A DNA stretch of 7,532 bases from Saprospiraceae bacterium (GTDB taxonomy: Bacteria > Bacteroidota > Bacteroidia > Chitinophagales > Saprospiraceae). The DNA is taken from contig JADZFI010000414.1 of assembly GCA_020850025.1 (NCBI GenBank), forward strand, positions 1 through 7,532, written 5' to 3'. The notes beneath the pieces are model-generated. The model was not told where the DNA came from and made no database searches. It was given only the letters and a program-made list of their open reading frames with translations. Below are positions 6,696-7,532 of this stretch, in pieces. How positions within the stretch are numbered: position 1 is the first letter of the stretch; the number at the start of each line of letters is the position of its first letter. A program made the position numbers and the translations under genes.

Positions 6696-7532
6696 TCAGA
6701 CATTCAGCCAATACACCACCTTCAGCACTACTGCCCGGTTCTTGGGCGCAAAAACCCTGACCGGGGTGTTGGGTATACCTTCTGCATAGGAATTGTCGGT
6801 GTACACCAGGAATACGTCTGAAACCGGAGCAAAACGCCACTGTACCCGGGCGTTGAGGTTGAAGTTGTTGAACTGGGTATTGTACTGCATAAAGGCGCTC
6901 AGGAATAAATCCCGGCGGAACGACAATTCTATCCGGGGGCCAACCAGCCAGAAATCGGCGGAGGCGTAGGGTTCGGGCAGGCGGATACGGTTGTAGTTGT
7001 ATTGTATGGAGAAACGCCCGACGGGCTGCAAACGGTAGGAAATGGAGCCGTCGCTGCTGAACAGGTTGCCATTGAAGAAACCGCCATAGTTAAACCCGAT
7101 GTTCCCCTGTAAGTCGGTGGTGGTGCCGGTAAAAAAACGAGCCAGCGCGCCATAGTTGTTGTAAGCGCCTATGCCCAGCTTCTCTTTCCCGGTATTGCTG
7201 GGGTCGAAAGGGGCAAACAGGTACACGTAGCTGTTGTAAATAGCCACATTGGTGCCCGACTGATCTACGAAGTTTATCTTATGGTAAAGCGAAACATCCC
7301 GGTCGGTCAGGTCGCCGTTCAACCCGAAAGTATGGGAGCTGCTTACCCCGATTTCGTGGTTGGTGATATTTTCAGCCGCCCAGCCTTTTTGGGGGTCAAT
7401 GCGGCCGCTTCCGCCGGCAAACAGGTTTTGAACGCCGGGGCGCGGCACAAATCCGGCTTCGGCAGTGTAGGTGGAGTCAATGTAGGTATAACCAAAGTTG
7501 ATGCTCTTGAAACGATCGCGATAGCCCAGGAA
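6696..7532 (-). CDS. DUF5916-like outer-membrane protein, C-terminal part (5' end outside the window)
   Basis: The minus-strand frame is open from the right edge to TGA at 6696-6698, giving 278 residues. A GTG at 7446-7448 could be read as a start, but coding continues unbroken for 28 codons to the edge, so the gene is cut by the window. The visible part is a run of amphipathic beta strands rich in Tyr, Phe and Asn, as in an outer-membrane barrel. Stretches that I associate with the end of DUF5916 proteins are AEAGFVPRPGV (24-34), NFNLNARVQWRFAPVSDVFL (223-242) and KNRAVVLKVVYWLNV (264-278), with an aromatic-rich terminal strand. Such proteins usually carry an N-terminal carbohydrate-binding family 9-like domain and are several hundred residues longer; that part is not visible. 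Substrate and role are unknown. The next gene on the same strand has its own promoter, so co-transcription is not required. Confidence 0.75.
   Translation of the reverse strand, partial: FLGYRDRFKSINFGYTYIDSTYTAEAGFVPRPGVQNLFAGGSGRIDPQKGWAAENITNHEIGVSSSHTFGLNGDLTDRDVSLYHKINFVDQSGTNVAIYNSYVYLFAPFDPSNTGKEKLGIGAYNNYGALARFFTGTTTDLQGNIGFNYGGFFNGNLFSSDGSISYRLQPVGRFSIQYNYNRIRLPEPYASADFWLVGPRIELSFRRDLFLSAFMQYNTQFNNFNLNARVQWRFAPVSDVFLVYTDNSYAEGIPNTPVRVFAPKNRAVVLKVVYWLNV

Overview
The window looks like chromosomal DNA from a member of the Bacteroidota, possibly the Saprospiria or Cytophagia; that finer placement is a guess. Support comes from the gene families (SDR-type L-threonine dehydrogenase, DUF5916-like outer-membrane protein, Bacteroidota-style CcmC), start codons without Shine-Dalgarno sequences, and promoter elements of the Bacteroidota type (TTTG at -33, TAnnTTTG at -7). 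Base composition and codon use look even throughout. I see no tRNA, rRNA, CRISPR array, insertion sequence or phage gene.

Layout: (1) bases 1-1291, plus strand, the 3' part of an unrecognised lipoprotein gene; (2) 1298-2242, minus strand, L-threonine 3-dehydrogenase, convergent with the first gene with 6 bases between them, where a stem-loop spans both stop codons; (3) 2243-2505, a divergent control region holding seven imperfect 9-bp tandem repeats against the dehydrogenase start codon, with a candidate promoter in each direction; (4) 2506-5571, plus strand, a 1021-residue exported protein that joins a zinc-metallopeptidase-like domain, a six-blade TolB/PD40-type propeller and an Omp85-like outer-membrane barrel; (5) 5584-6627, minus strand, a CcmC-type heme-handling membrane protein with an extra periplasmic domain after its first membrane segment; (6) 6628-6695, a short control region with a perfect -7 box and a 7-bp triple repeat; (7) 6696-7532, minus strand, the C-terminal part of a DUF5916-like outer-membrane protein.

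The genes do not form one operon. Orientation alternates and each complete gene appears to have its own promoter. A loose theme is the cell envelope: one lipoprotein, two predicted outer-membrane barrels and one inner-membrane cytochrome c maturation protein. The threonine dehydrogenase is a cytoplasmic metabolic gene without pathway partners here. The points most worth a second look are the three-domain fusion, the CcmC insertion, the two short-period repeat arrays beside start or promoter sites, and the two-way hairpin between the convergent genes. I found no clear evidence of a new multi-gene system.
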